From Neostapfia colusana (lineage: Eukaryota > Streptophyta > Magnoliopsida > Poales > Poaceae): DNA of 64,000 nt. The stretch lies in NCBI GenBank assembly GCA_030760725.1, contig JASWHV010000019.1, positions 33,235,944 through 33,299,943 on the forward strand, read 5' to 3'. Every line of letters starts with the position of its first letter. Position 1 is the first letter of the stretch. Under the pieces are notes generated by a model. That model was given only the letters and a program-made list of their open reading frames with translations. It ran no database searches and was not told the DNA's origin. The position numbers were made by a program, and so were the translations under genes. Positions 11,846 to 23,101 of the stretch are shown piece after piece.

Positions 11846-11866
11846 TGAGTACCAACGTGGTACTCA
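11846..11866 (+). promoter_or_regulatory. Conserved LTR hairpin, element B 5' LTR copy
   Basis: TGAGTACCA and TGGTACTCA form a perfect 9-bp stem around ACG, 342 nt before the LTR end. It is flanked by CTTGC on the left and a CTTGC four bases to the right. Confidence 0.75.
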
Positions 11867-12106
11867 AACTTGCATATTTGTTGGCTTAAATTGCTGCTCA
11901 GGTCAAGGGGATGATGTTGTGTTCAATGACCAAGACTTCGGACCCGAAGAAGGATTCTAGGTTCATGGAGTCCCCCGAGCAACGATTGTGACGGAGCCCA
12001 CAAAAATTTATATTCCGCTGCTGTTTTATTTACATGTCATGAACTTATTATTGTCCATCGAGATATATGCTATGTAAGACTTATTTATATTCGACACCTG
12101 GCTTGT

Positions 12107-12112
12107 AATAAA
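12107..12112 (+). terminator. Candidate poly(A) signal, element B 5' LTR
   Basis: AATAAA 241 nt after the hairpin and about 100 nt before the LTR end, suggesting the R/U5 border follows closely. Confidence 0.55.
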
Positions 12113-12212
12113 TGATGCTTCACTATTTGTCATCACATGTATGAGAAAATGATCCTGGCATACATGTGATATTCACTCGGTTGTTCTTCAGAGAAACCGG
12201 GTGTGACAGAAG

Positions 12213-12230
12213 TGGTATCAGAGCCAAGTT
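12213..12230 (+). other. Primer binding site of element B
   Basis: TGGTATCAGAGCCAAG starts four bases after the LTR end TGACA. It fits the tRNA-Met complement. Confidence 0.9.
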
Positions 12231-12424
12231 TGCCTGTAGGAACGTGGACCTAGGTAGAAATGGACGTATTTAAGGACCCTATTTTCTTAAAAACTATTTT
12301 ACAAAGGTGTGGGTTGAAAAGTGTTATTTAATGGGTCACTTTATTCACCTTGCCCCAACTTTATTCAAAATACGATTTTTATTTGAATCTTATCTAACTT
12401 AATTTTAAATGCTTTATGTTTTAG

Positions 12425-13195
12425 ATGGTTCGCATGATCCGCACTGCCCGCAAGTCCACCGGAGGGAGAGTTCCTGTAGTTGCCCTTGCCCTAAGAGAGG
12501 AGAATCATCCGGTGACGTACCACTCCTACGGACTGGCAGTAGGAGGCTTGTTGCGCCGTCTATGGCGTATGCTCCATGCTGCCGGCAATACGGGCAAGCT
12601 AATCATACACTACAGCTCCACCCGGACCATCCGTGAGAAGCGGGAAGAATGGAGTTCAGCAATGAGGATTATCCATGAAGATCAGCTGCTCAAGATCCAC
12701 CGCTCTCCAGCTTGTCGAGCGACACAGGTTGATGCCGAGAGGGATGTCACCTGGGAGGCCATCACCTGCCAGAGTTACATCTACCATCGCCACTTGGACA
12801 AAACTGAGTACATGTATGTCCTCCAGCGTGAGAGTGGTACCGCGGAGTACAAGTACCCGCCAGTGCAGCAGGGGACTTCCCATGAGCACATGGACCTGTG
12901 CTTGGAGGATGCTGCTATGCTCAACACTCGACTGCAGGAGTGTCAGCAGGAGCTTCAGGATGTTCGTGACACCCTGAAGGAGACCGAGGCATTGCTTCGC
13001 GCCAGCTTGAGGGCGAGAGAAAGAGGAGATGGGAATGAACTGTGTGTCACTGTGAATGACACGTGGACTCCTGACTCCCCAGACCACCGGGCGAGCAGGC
13101 GTCGCCGCACTTCTCCACCAGCAGCTTCCCCATCCAAAGCGGAGTCAGAGGGCAGCCGCAATAATGAGGAAGATCCCGAGGAGCCAGCTCAGTGA
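12425..13195 (+). CDS. ORF0, extra protein of element B upstream of gag
   Basis: An open 256-residue frame between the PBS and gag, on the same strand. I recognise no enzyme domain or motif. The N-terminal part is compact (about residues 35-110); a Leu/Glu-rich stretch (about 155-195) has the look of a coiled coil (LNTRLQECQQELQDVRDTL); the tail is rich in Ser, Pro and Glu. Element C has a clear homologue at 25227-25996. In a 12-codon stretch (from 12575 against its C match) six of seven changed codons are synonymous, which suggests past selection on the protein. From memory, extra ORFs upstream of gag are known in some rice gypsy families (RIRE3/RIRE8, called orf0); I could not check the similarity. 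The start is chosen because C keeps the same ATG and the same following residues. Confidence 0.8.
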   Translation: MVRMIRTARKSTGGRVPVVALALREENHPVTYHSYGLAVGGLLRRLWRMLHAAGNTGKLIIHYSSTRTIREKREEWSSAMRIIHEDQLLKIHRSPACRATQVDAERDVTWEAITCQSYIYHRHLDKTEYMYVLQRESGTAEYKYPPVQQGTSHEHMDLCLEDAAMLNTRLQECQQELQDVRDTLKETEALLRASLRARERGDGNELCVTVNDTWTPDSPDHRASRRRRTSPPAASPSKAESEGSRNNEEDPEEPAQ

Positions 13196-13513
13196 TACGA
13201 ATCGTGTAGAGTCCTTTTCCTTAGTTCAGCAGGTTATCGAGTAGTCGAGTCAATACTTTAGTTAATGGTGTGTTAATGTTTGGTGTGTGACGTGAGTTGT
13301 GGAAGCCATGGGCATTTGTCCACAACCTCGTCTTTAGGTTGCTTTGCTTTGATGTGTGAACCCCTATGAATTAAGAGTGCATTTATTTTCGTGTGAGACG
13401 TGAAACCCTCAGAAAATGTTAATATAATAAGACCTCAGGAGTTTAAGTTTAAACAAGCAAATTGGGAATTTAATACGAAATGTTTTAAATTAACATTTGG
13501 TTGATCATGATAG
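13196..13513 (+). other. Spacer between ORF0 and gag of element B
   Basis: AT-rich, with no ORF of note. C has an equivalent spacer containing the shared segment GTGTGACGTGAGTTGTGGAA. How gag would be translated downstream of ORF0 (re-initiation, internal entry or splicing) is not visible. Confidence 0.6.
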
Positions 13514-16500
13514 ATGGCCGGAAGAGGAATGGGTCGTGGTGCCAACCCCGCCAACAACAACGATGAGGCCGGTAACCCTCATCTTTCTGGAGGACAAGAC
13601 AGGGGTGGTCGCCGTGAAGGAGTTGATCCCATCCACCAAATGCTTGAAAATCAGAATCAGCTCATCCAGAGCCTAACTCATGTGGTGGCCAACTTGCACC
13701 AAGTTCCACCTCCACAAGCTGCACCACGCTAACCAAGGTTGAGTGAGTTTCTAGGGACTCAACCTCCAAAGTTTGCAAGTGCTGCTAAACCTCTAGAGGC
13801 AGATGATTGGCTAAAGACCATTGAGAGCAAGATGAAGATCATACAATGCCAAGGGTATGAGAGGGTGCTGTTTGCCTCTCACCAATTGCATGGACCTGCT
13901 GCTGATTGGTGGACCGCTTACGTGGCCGCCCATCATGACCCTGAGAACATCACTTGGGAAGGGTTCAAGCGCAGTTTCCGCAACCATTACATACCAAGGG
14001 GTGAACTCAAAAACAAGAGAAAGGAGTTCTTGGGGCTGCAGCAAGGAAACATGAATGTGAGGGAATACCTCATTAAATTCTCCCAACTATCCCGTTATGC
14101 ACCATGGGACATCGAGACTGATGAGCAGAAACAGGACTGCTTTGTGGAAGGACTTACTGCGGAAACGCAGTGTGCAATGTCCTCCAACGAGTATGAGAGT
14201 TTTCAAAAGATGGTGGACAGAGCATTTGTTGTGGAGAGGAAGCTGAAGGCCTTGGAAAATGAAAACAAGAGGAAGGCGGGATGGTCACACCAAGCCTCGG
14301 GTAGCAACACACGCCCACGACTGATGCAACCAACCGCAGGGCAGACGAGCCGTGCTGTGGTACCCTACTCAGCACCCAGAGGGTACAACCCAAATTTCAG
14401 GCCTCCATCAGCACTGGCACAGCCGCAGCGTCAGTTTGTACAGCAGCCTCGTCCCACATATCAACCTCGACCAGCAGTGCAAGGACCACAGAACCAACCC
14501 CAAGACAACAAAGGCCAGGCACCTAAGGTTGGGGTGCAATGCTTCAATTGTGGCGAGGTGGGGCACTATGCTCATAAGTGCCCAAAGAAGAAGCCCATGC
14601 AGCCGCAACAGCAGAATGTGATGCGAGGACGGGTGAACCACGTGACCATGGAGGAGGCGCAAGAGGCACCTGGCGTGGTAGTTGGTAAGTTTCCTGCCAA
14701 TTTACACAATGCAACCCTGTTGTTCGATTCTGGTGCTACCCGCTTGTTCATTGCCCAAGGGTTTGTTAAGAAGCATGATCTAGCAACAACACAAATGAAC
14801 CATATGCTAGCAGTAAACTCTCCAGGGGGAGAAATAAGGACAAGACAAGTGTGTCCCAAGGTGAATCTAGACATTAATGGGTTGGTATTTACTGCAAACC
14901 TCATAGTGATAGACTCACAAGGGATAGATATTATTTTGGGTATGGATTGGTTGACCAAACACAAAGGAATCATCCATTGTTCGACAAGAACGGTGGAACT
15001 AAGTCACCCTAGTGGCACAAGAGTAAAGTTCATAACCATACAAGAGCCTAGGAGGGACATTAAACTCAATCAAGTTGATGTGGAAGTGGAAGAGATCAGG
15101 ATCATCAGGGAATATCCCGATGTTTTTCCGGAGGAGTTGCCAGGTATGCCCCCCGATCGTGAAGTGGAATTCGCGATTGAGCTAGTGCCTGGAACAGCTC
15201 CAATATACAAGAGGCCCTATCGGATGGACTCCAAACAGCTGGAAGAACTCAAGGAACATTTAAGAGAATTGACAGAGAAGGGGTACATTCGTCCTAGTTC
15301 CTCACCATGGGGAGCTCCAGTGATATTTGTGCCCAAGAAGGATGGAACCCAAAGGTTATGCGTAAACTACCGTGCGTTGAATGAAGTAACCATCAAGAAC
15401 AAGTACCCATTACCTCGCATTGAAGACTTGTTTGATCAGTTGAGGGGAGCTTGTGTGTTCTTGAAAATTGATCTCAGGTCGGGATACCACCAACTTAAGA
15501 TAAGGCAAACTGATATTCCAAAGACAGCTTTCGTATCTCGGTACGGGCTGTATGAATACACCGTCATGCCTTTCGGGCTAACTAATGCCCCGGCATACTT
15601 CATGTATCTCATGAACAAGGTATTCATGGAATATCTGGACAAATTTGTGGTGGTTTTCATTGATGACATTCTCGTCTTCTCTAAAGATGAAGAAGAACAT
15701 GAGGAACATCTAAGGTTGGTGTTGCAAAAGCTGAGAGAACACCAACTATATGACAAGTTGAGCAAGTGTGAGTTTTGGCTGAAGAGAGTTCCCTTCATAG
15801 GACATATAATCTCGGAGGGAGGAATCTCCGTAGATCCCGCCAAGATCGAGGATGTACAGAAGTGGAAGACCCCTGAGAATGTCGAGGAAGTTCGAAGCTT
15901 CTTAGGATTGGTTGGGTATTATCGACGGTTTATTGGGGGTTTCTCCAAGATTTCGAGACCCCTCACCAAATTGTTGGAGAAGGGAATCACATTCACATGG
16001 ACACCGCAGTGCGAGACGAGTTTTCAGGAACTGAAGAAAAGATTGACAACATCCCCAGTGCTAGTTATGCCAGATATGCAGAAGAACTTTTCGGTGTATT
16101 GTGATGCCTCTGGAAACGGGTTGGGATGTGTTCTCATGTAAGAGGGGCATGTCGTGGCTTATGCGTCCCGGCAGCTCCGGAAACACGAGAAGAACTATCC
16201 TACACATGACCTAGAGCTAGCCGCTGTGGTACACGCGTTGAAGATTTGGCGGCATTACTTAATGGGGAAAAGGACAGAGATATATACGGACCATAAGAGC
16301 TTAAAGTACATTTTCACACAGCCAGATCTCAACCTCAGACAAAGGAGATGGTTAAAGCTGATCAACGACTTTGATGTGGGCATCAACTATCATCCTGGGA
16401 AAGCGAACATCGTGGCAGATGCTTTAAGCCGGAAGGTGCAGGTCAATAGATTGAGCTTAAAGGACATGCCTACAGAATTGAAGGAAGAGGTTATAAAACT

Positions 16501-17982
16501 CAACCTATGTCTGGTGAATAGTGGTGAGGCCATCGCCATGGAAGTGGACTCCACATTAGAGCAAGACATACGCAACGGTCAGAAGAATGACGAGAAGATA
16601 CAAGAGATTAGAGAACTCATCAAGGATAATAAAGCCCCTGGATTCAGAGAGGATGAACAAGGTACGGTGTGGCACGGGAAAAGAATCTGTGTGCTTGAGG
16701 TGAAGGAGATCCGTGAATTGATTTTGAAGGAAGCTCATGATTCCGACTATTCCATTCATCCTGGGAGTACGAAGATGTATCATGACCTCAAGAGCAGGTA
16801 TTGGTGGTATGGCATGAAGCGAGATGTCGCGGAACCTGTTGCCCTATGTGACACATGTCAGTTGGTGAAAGCAGAACATCAACGACCCACGGGATTATTG
16901 CAACCACTCAAAGTGCCTGAATGGAAATGGGAAGAAATCGGTATGGATTTCATAGTGGGACTACCCAGGACCCAATCGGGATATGATTCAATATGGGTCA
17001 TCATCGACAGGCTAACCAAGGTAGCTCATTTCATCCCCGTGAAAGAAAGCTACAGAGGATCCAAATTGGCAAAGTTATACATGTCAAGGATCGTGTGTTT
17101 CCATGGAGTGCCAAAGAAGATAGTGTCAGATCGAGGGACACAGTTCACCTCAAGGTTCTGGCAGAAGTTACATGAAACCATGGGAACCCATCTAAATTTC
17201 AGTTCTGCCTATCAACCCCAGACTGACGGGCATACGGAAAGAACCAATCAGATCCTTGAGGATATGCTGAGAGCTTGTGCGCTTAAGAACAATAGAGTTG
17301 GGATAAGAACTTACCATATGCGGAGTTCTCCTATAACAACAGCTATCAGGCTAGTATGAAGATGTCACCATTTGAGGCCTTGTATGGGAGGAAGTGCAGA
17401 ACTCCCCTATTTTGGAACCAAACGAGGGAAAGTAAAGTGTTTGGGCTCGAAGTACTACAAGAAGCCGAGGCGAAAGTGAGGGAAATCCGGAACAACTTGA
17501 GGATAGCACAGACACGACAAAAGAGTTATGCCGATGTACGGAGAAGAGAGCTCATTTTCAACGTGGGGGACTATGTCTACCTCAAGGTGTCCCCTATCCG
17601 AGGACTTCGTCAGTTCAAGGTAAAAGGGAAGTTATCACCTCGATACATCAGACCCTTTCAGGTTCTGGAGTGGAAAGGCGAAGTGGCATATCAACTAGAA
17701 CTACCGGCTCGCTTATCGGATGTGCACGATGTATTCCATGTGTCACAGCTCAAGAAATGTCTGAGGACGTCTGAAGAGATGTTACCCATGAATGAGATTG
17801 ACGTAGGAGAGGATCAGTCTTATGCCGAGCAACCGGTCAAGATTTTGGAGACAATGGAACGCCTCACAAGAAATAAAAGAATCCGGATGTGCAAGGTGCG
17901 GTGGAAGCATCACTCGGAAGAGGAAGCCACATGGGAGCGAGAAGACGAGCTTAAGGCACAGTTTCCGGAATTGTTTTCCTAG
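13514..17982 (+). pseudogene. gag-pol polyprotein of element B, nearly intact
   Basis: One gag-pol frame starts at ATG 13514 (Gly/Asn-rich N-terminus) and ends at the stop at 17982. Gag has a capsid-like region and an intact CCHC knuckle (14540-14581). Pol follows in frame: protease DSGA at 14726 (then TRLF, where A and E read SHSF and THNF), RT FIDD with Asp-Asp at 15662-15667, RNase H CDAS (about 16100), integrase HHCC (about 16735-16860) and DDE core (from about 16938), and a chromodomain-like tail (about 17820-17980). Lesions against C: CAA to TAA at 13730, CAA to TAA at 16139, and a 1-bp deletion near 17295. Both stops are C-to-T changes. The active-site residues I could check in protease and RT are present. 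Confidence 0.95.
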
Positions 17983-18011
17983 AACCACCAATCTCAAGGA
18001 TGAGATTTCTT

Positions 18012-18027
18012 TTAAGGGGGGTAGAGC
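18012..18027 (+). other. Polypurine tract of element B
   Basis: TTAAGGGGGGTAGAGC directly before the 3' LTR start TGTAACACC. Confidence 0.9.
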
Positions 18028-18417
18028 TGTAACACCCCAAAATCTGTTAAGAGGGGAATTTAAAATTTTTTGGACGTACTGCATGTGGTGCAGAAATTCA
18101 AATTCAAATCAAAACAGAAAATAAAAGGAAAAAAGAAAAAAAGAAAAAGAAAACCCAACCGGCCAATGGGCCGAAACCCGCCAGCCGGCCCACTATTCCC
18201 CCGCGCCAGCCCACAACCGCGCGCCCTCTCTTCCTCTCACTGACACGCGGGGCCCGCGTGTCATCTCCTACCTCCCGCTCGCGCCAACCGATCGGACTTC
18301 CCCCCCCCCCCCCCCCCCGCGCCCGATCGCAACAACTCCGGAAACCGCGTCCCCATCCCGACTCCCGGTCCCGGACGACTCCAACTCGATCCCAACAGAC
18401 CGCCGCCCCCCCTCGCC

Positions 18418-18425
18418 TATATAAA
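18418..18425 (+). promoter_or_regulatory. TATA box, element B 3' LTR
   Basis: TATATAAA, identical to and in the same position as the 5' LTR copy. Confidence 0.55.
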
Positions 18426-21098
18426 CGTCGACATCGCCCTGTTTTCCCCCATGATCGACTGTTTTTCCTCCCGGTGAGAACCGAAGCTTCTTCCGCCGTT
18501 TTCCTTCGATCCTAGCTCGGATTTCCTGATCTAACGCGCTGATCATGTTCCACCGCCTCCGAGGAATCTCGCAGGTGAAGGAAATCTGGTGTTTTGCGCT
18601 CTAGACACAGATCCGACGAGCACCGCCGCGTTTTCACCTCGGACCTCGCCGCCGACCGCCTTCCAGGGCCTCCGAGCTCAAGAAAAACCACGAGGTGAGA
18701 TCCCCGACCTCCCCTCTACCGTTCTATGCCATGAAATTCAAGTTTTAGGAAGTATAGACGAAAATCCGAAGATCTCCGGTGAGATCGCCGCCTCCCGCCG
18801 CCACGCGCCACCGGGCAGCGCGGGCTGGCTCCGGCCAGGGCGACGTGGCCCCTTGTGCGCCGTCTATTTTAAATCGCACGGTAGAATTAAAACCCGCGCG
18901 TACCGGTTCGGCGATCTAATCTGAGCCGTCTATTTTAAATCGGACGGTCCACATAAGCCCCGCGTTATAAAGGCCAGGATTCTTACGCGCTACCCCCTGG
19001 GGATCCCGGAAAACACGAGCTAGCCCCGGAAACTTCTAATCTAGCCCCTAGAACTTCAGAAATTCGTGTAAATTCATTTAAAAATCAGTTTTAGCCCCTG
19101 GACTTAATAAAAATTAGGAAAACCCCTCTGTTATGTGTAGTTAGATCCCTGGAAATTTATGAAATAATAAATTTACCCTGTAGTAGGGTGGATTTACCTT
19201 TTTGACCCTATATGATATTAAATTCAGAAATTTGAATATGTGATTAGGATTTAAAGTTAAAAAGGTGAGGCAAACACATTGTAAATTCGAATTTAAACTC
19301 TCCTAGCACTTGGAAAACTTTAGAATGAGTTAAAAATAGATTTTAAGCTGAAATGAATCTATCTAATTGATTGTTCACATTTATTAGTTATAGGGACACA
19401 TTTTTAGGTTAGGAAATAATTCTGAAAATTGCTAAAATAAATTTAAATTAGTTCACATCAGAGGAGAAGTTCAAAAATATATTATTTAATATTTTAGATC
19501 AGAACCTATTCTGTTTAGATGATATGCCCTACTATTTAATATTAAAACTCACTTTTAGGCATAGAAAATAAATCTGAAAAATATAGGAAAATGGCTATGC
19601 ATAATTAGAAAATGATAAATGAAGTCTCTAAATCCAAAAACTTCATTTTAGGATTTGGTAGAAGATCTGAAAACCTATTTGGAGTAGGAAATTACCTTTC
19701 ATGCAAACTTGGTAGCTAAGAAGTGTATTAATTGAATATAAAGTATTTGTTCAAATTGGAAATTCATATATAGTGTGCAAACAGAAATCTGAATACAAAA
19801 GTTAGAAATCATATACATATGTTTAAAAGTGCATGTAGGCTAAAAATCAACACATCTAGAGTAACCACAACACTTAGAAATGTGAATGACCATCATATGT
19901 ATGTATGTGTGGGTTGTATGAAGTAAAAGTGTGAACTATGTCTTATGTATTGTTGTTTTCTTTTGCTATGTGTATTGGCATGAGTAGAACCTGCCCCAGA
20001 GCAAGTTCTCCCCTTCCAAGACAAAAACTTTCCATTTCCAGAGCAGTAGGAAGAAGGCAAGTGTCCTTGACCACTTTGATCCTATACTAGGATGTGTAGA
20101 TAGAATTATTTGCATTGTCAATTGAAATATGAAACCCATGCTAGGAAGTTTCCCTAGAATTGCATTACCTTATTTCCTTGTAGCTTGGGTTGGGATTTAT
20201 TTTATCATGTCATTCATTCATATTACTTATGCTTAGCCATGCTTAGAATGGGATAAGTGGGATATGAGATCATCAATTTATTTACCTTACTCTTGAATGA
20301 GATATTATGAGACATGTAGAGGTAGGGATCGAGGCAAGTTGGATGATTTGGTTGGTGCTGGGTGCACGAGACTCGGGTTTGTGTTTAGTACTTGCCTGGA
20401 TCCTAAGGACCGGTTCATGGAGCATGTAACCTGGCTTTATCGTGCCAACCACTTGCTGAAATGGGGCAGCTTGGCCAATTAATTAGGTGTATCCCCGGCG
20501 TAGTATGGGTGTGTTGGATGGTGTGGGGAATAGGTGTCAGCTAGACTACCATATGAACCGCAAGGCTCAAGAGGGGGCCACTGCAGCGGGGTTGGAGCCT
20601 CTTGTATGCTGTTAGGGGTGAAACCTCAGTGGGCCCACGCTCGTCGGGAATCCCTTTGTAAAGGCTTCGTAGTGATCTCCTGGCTACACACCTGGGAAGT
20701 GTGAATGTGGTTCGTGGCCACTGGCATAATGGAGGTTCTTTTAGTATACCTGGCAACGGGGGATGAAATCACTACATGTGGGTACAGTGGTGCAAACTCT
20801 GGGGAGTCAAAACTGTCATGACAGCCGTGCTCACGGTCAAGAGCGGCTTGGACTTATTCATGATTAGAAGATGATGGCTTTGGAAGTTGAGGATGTTAAG
20901 CGGGGAGCTTAACATTGGATTTGATGTTATGGTTATTTGATTCTGATGATGGGTTGGGAGAATTGGGACCATTTCACCTGTGTAGTAATGTAGGTGCTTA
21001 ATAAGCTAAGGTGATAGGTATTAATTGTGTAGTGCTTTAACCATGAGTTCAACCTCTCCTTATTCTAGCCATGCATGACATAACTTTCCCACTCTTGC

Positions 21099-21117
21099 TG
21101 AGTACCAACGGTACTCA
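21099..21117 (+). promoter_or_regulatory. Conserved LTR hairpin, element B 3' LTR copy
   Basis: TGAGTACC and GGTACTCA form a perfect 8-bp stem around AAC. Compared with the 5' copy two bases (TG) are lost, yet pairing is kept with one pair fewer. Confidence 0.7.
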
Positions 21118-22123
21118 AACTTGCATATTTGTTGGCTTAAATTGCTGCTTAGTTCAAGGGGATGATGTGGTCGCATGAACCGGTCCTTAGATCTACGGCA
21201 AGTAAACCACCATCTCATGCTATCTCATTTACAAACCCAGTCTTTACTAGATCTCCCTCCGATCAATGTTCATTAACAACATCAGTTTCTCATTATCATT
21301 ACGAGTGAAGTTAGCTAGACACATCTATCTCGCTTCCCAATCCAATGGACTCAGCGAAGCTTAAAGCAAAAACCATACCCGACTCATAAACTTCCCTGGC
21401 GACAAGGATGGTTTAACCAAAACTAGTAAACTCCTATAAAAGGGTTTCCCATCATGTTTGACTCAGCTCACACACCTTTTCGCAAAACAAAACAGTTTTC
21501 CCAAAACATAGGATCAATATGGTCAAGGGGCACTTGCCTTGTTCTTGCGGTTCCGGTTGCTCTTGGATCTCGAAACCTTGTTGTTGCAGCTCGTTGTAGA
21601 CAGCTCCCTGAGCTTGTCCTTCTATACATGATTACACACATACAAGTTTCATAACAATCAATATCATGCACAAACTTTAACTAGATGCGATGATGCATAT
21701 GCATGTTAGTCCAATGATGCAGTTTTTATTAGATCGGTTTGTACGTGTTCTTGCATGGCTTGCATGGTTTTACAATGAACAGAGGTGTTCGGATCAAATG
21801 TGGATGTGGCAACGATCTTGTCTTTAGATCAACCCGATCAACAAGTGATCTATCCATGAAAAAGCTTCTGTTTGAAAGGAATCGAAGAACAGATGCAAAT
21901 AAAACACGATGACGTCGTAAGGTGATATTGAAGACCTACCTTACGTTCTTCGTGGTCTCGGGGTCCTTCTCTTAGCAAGACAGATCGTTAGGGCTCTCTT
22001 CCGGCGATCTTCCTCGACTGAACTCCAGCGATGGCTTACTCGGCGAGTTGGAGCTACGCTCTAAGTTGTCGGCTCAGGAGGTGGAAAAGAAGTTTGTGGT
22101 TTTCAGCCAAAGGTTCTGGGTTC

Positions 22124-22131
22124 TATTTATA
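22124..22131 (-). promoter_or_regulatory. TATA box, element A 5' LTR
   Basis: TATAAATA on the minus strand, matching 1979-1972 in the other LTR. B lies downstream of it, so transcription from here would run into B before reaching A's gag. Confidence 0.6.
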
Positions 22132-22334
22132 ATCGGGAGAAGAAGAGTCCTAATCTGATTGTATTTCGAATAAGAGTCCTGTTCAGATTGTCGTTGAATC
22201 TTATCAACTTATCTTTAATTGATTTGGTGTGGTACCATTGTGGAATTCAGGTCGGTTTCCTCTCCGTACCGATATTTCTACGCGTACAGAATCCAAAAAC
22301 CGCTCCAGAACTCGTTACCTCCGCGGTAATGAGC

Positions 22335-22945
22335 TCCGAAAGCTCCACGTGTCCACTGGGGCCTGGTCTCCCCCTTTTCGCAGAGACGAGCTCGGGTTGT
22401 GCCGCGTGTCAATCGAGCGAGACCTCCCTATTCTTCGGAGGTGAGCTCCGCGTGCGCCACGTATCCTGGCGGTCGGAACCTCCTCTCTATTCGGAGGTGG
22501 CTCCGCGCACCCACATGTCAGTGCCGGACCTTCCCTCTCTCCGGAGGTGGCTCCGGGTGTGCCACGTATCCATTCCGGACCTCCCTCTCTTCGGAGGTGA
22601 GCTCCGTGAATGCCACACGTTAAGTAGTGTCGGACTTCCTTTCTTCTCAGAGACGATCTCCGAGGTTAACTCGTGTCCAACAGTGACGGACCTCCCGAAG
22701 ATAAGCTCTGATGGTGACACGTGTCCAATAGGACCGGACCTCTCGGAGGTGAGCTCCGAGGTCGACACGTATCCCGCGCGACTGGTCCTCTGATTTCCGC
22801 GGTAACATGCTCCGAGGGTGACACGTGTCCTGCGGAACTGCCTTCGCTTCTCCGCAGAGGCTAGCTCCAGGGGCAACACGTGTCTCACAGGGTCGGACCT
22901 CTCCCCCTTTTGCAGAGATGAGCCCCGAGCCTACCACGTAGCCAG
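22335..22945 (-). repeat. G-box/ABRE tandem array in U3 of element A 5' LTR
   Basis: Same array as at 2195-2795. The perfect palindrome GACACGTGTC occurs at 22716-22725 and 22820-22829. Confidence 0.8.
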
Positions 22946-23101
22946 TTTAGCGGCGGTAGTTGTCTTCGACGCTCTCTGTGAACTGGATTCTTGTTCTTTT
23001 TGGCTATCTTTTTAATTCTTTCTCTGTTCCCATTTCTTTTAAAAATGTTTTCTCTTCATGAAACATGAATATATGCAGATACCAAAAATGAGGGTGTCAC
23101 A

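Larger units (their letters stand above)
8762..12208 (+). repeat. 5' LTR of element B
   Basis: It runs from TGTAACAACCC to GGGTGTGACA (3447 bp). A GC-rich first part carries a TATATAAA box (9164) and a second TATAAA (9712). An AT-rich middle follows, and the last kilobase holds the shared CTAAGGACCGGTTCATG block (11150-11166), the hairpin (11846-11866), an ATTCCGCTG motif (about 12012-12020) and AATAAA (12107-12112). I see no gene in it. Confidence 0.94.
8762..21168 (+). mobile_element. Element B: Ty3/gypsy (Tekay-type) with ORF0, right LTR truncated
   Basis: B consists of a 5' LTR (8762-12208), PBS, ORF0 (12425-13195), gag-pol (13514-17982), PPT (18012-18027) and a 3' LTR (18028-21168) that lacks its last 290 bp or so. 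It sits in the 5' LTR of A, so it is younger than A. It is the best preserved gypsy element here: ORF0 is open, and gag-pol has two stops and one frameshift. Confidence 0.94.
18028..21168 (+). repeat. 3' LTR of element B, 3' end deleted
   Basis: It matches 8762-11918 of the 5' LTR and then stops: after GATGATGT (21161-21168) the sequence is that of A's LTR. The last 290 bp or so of the LTR is missing, including the poly(A) region. A poly-C run at 18301-18318 is longer than in the 5' LTR. Confidence 0.93.
1..23101 (-). mobile_element. Element A: Ty3/gypsy (Tekay-type chromovirus), minus strand, interrupted by element B
   Basis: Read on the minus strand, the order is 5' LTR (23101 to 7944, split by B at 8762-21168), PBS, gag-pol (7466-2962), PPT (2965-2950) and 3' LTR (2949 to 1 and beyond the left edge). 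Position 1 aligns with 8189 of the other LTR, so about 245 bp of the 3' LTR lies outside the window and the full LTR is about 3.2 kb. The LTR starts TGTGACACC and ends GGCGTCACA. The first 120 aligned LTR bases (1-120 against 8189-8308) show two differences by hand count. A interrupts the 5' LTR of C: the sequence after 23101 matches C's 3' LTR from about 32279. The putative TSD is GAAAA at 23102-23106; its partner is off-window. Confidence 0.93.
21169..23101 (-). repeat. 5' LTR of element A, 5'-terminal part
   Basis: It matches 1017-2949 of the 3' LTR. About 435 bp of A's LTR (582-1016 of the 3' copy) is missing between 8761 and here, lost together with the right end of B. It contains the TATA box (22131-22124) and the G-box array (22945-22335). 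Confidence 0.93.

Noticed and set aside
12213..12230. Possible tRNA-derived sequence at the PBS sites
   Set aside because: Only the short complement of a tRNA 3' end is present, as expected for a primer binding site; no tRNA gene fold follows.
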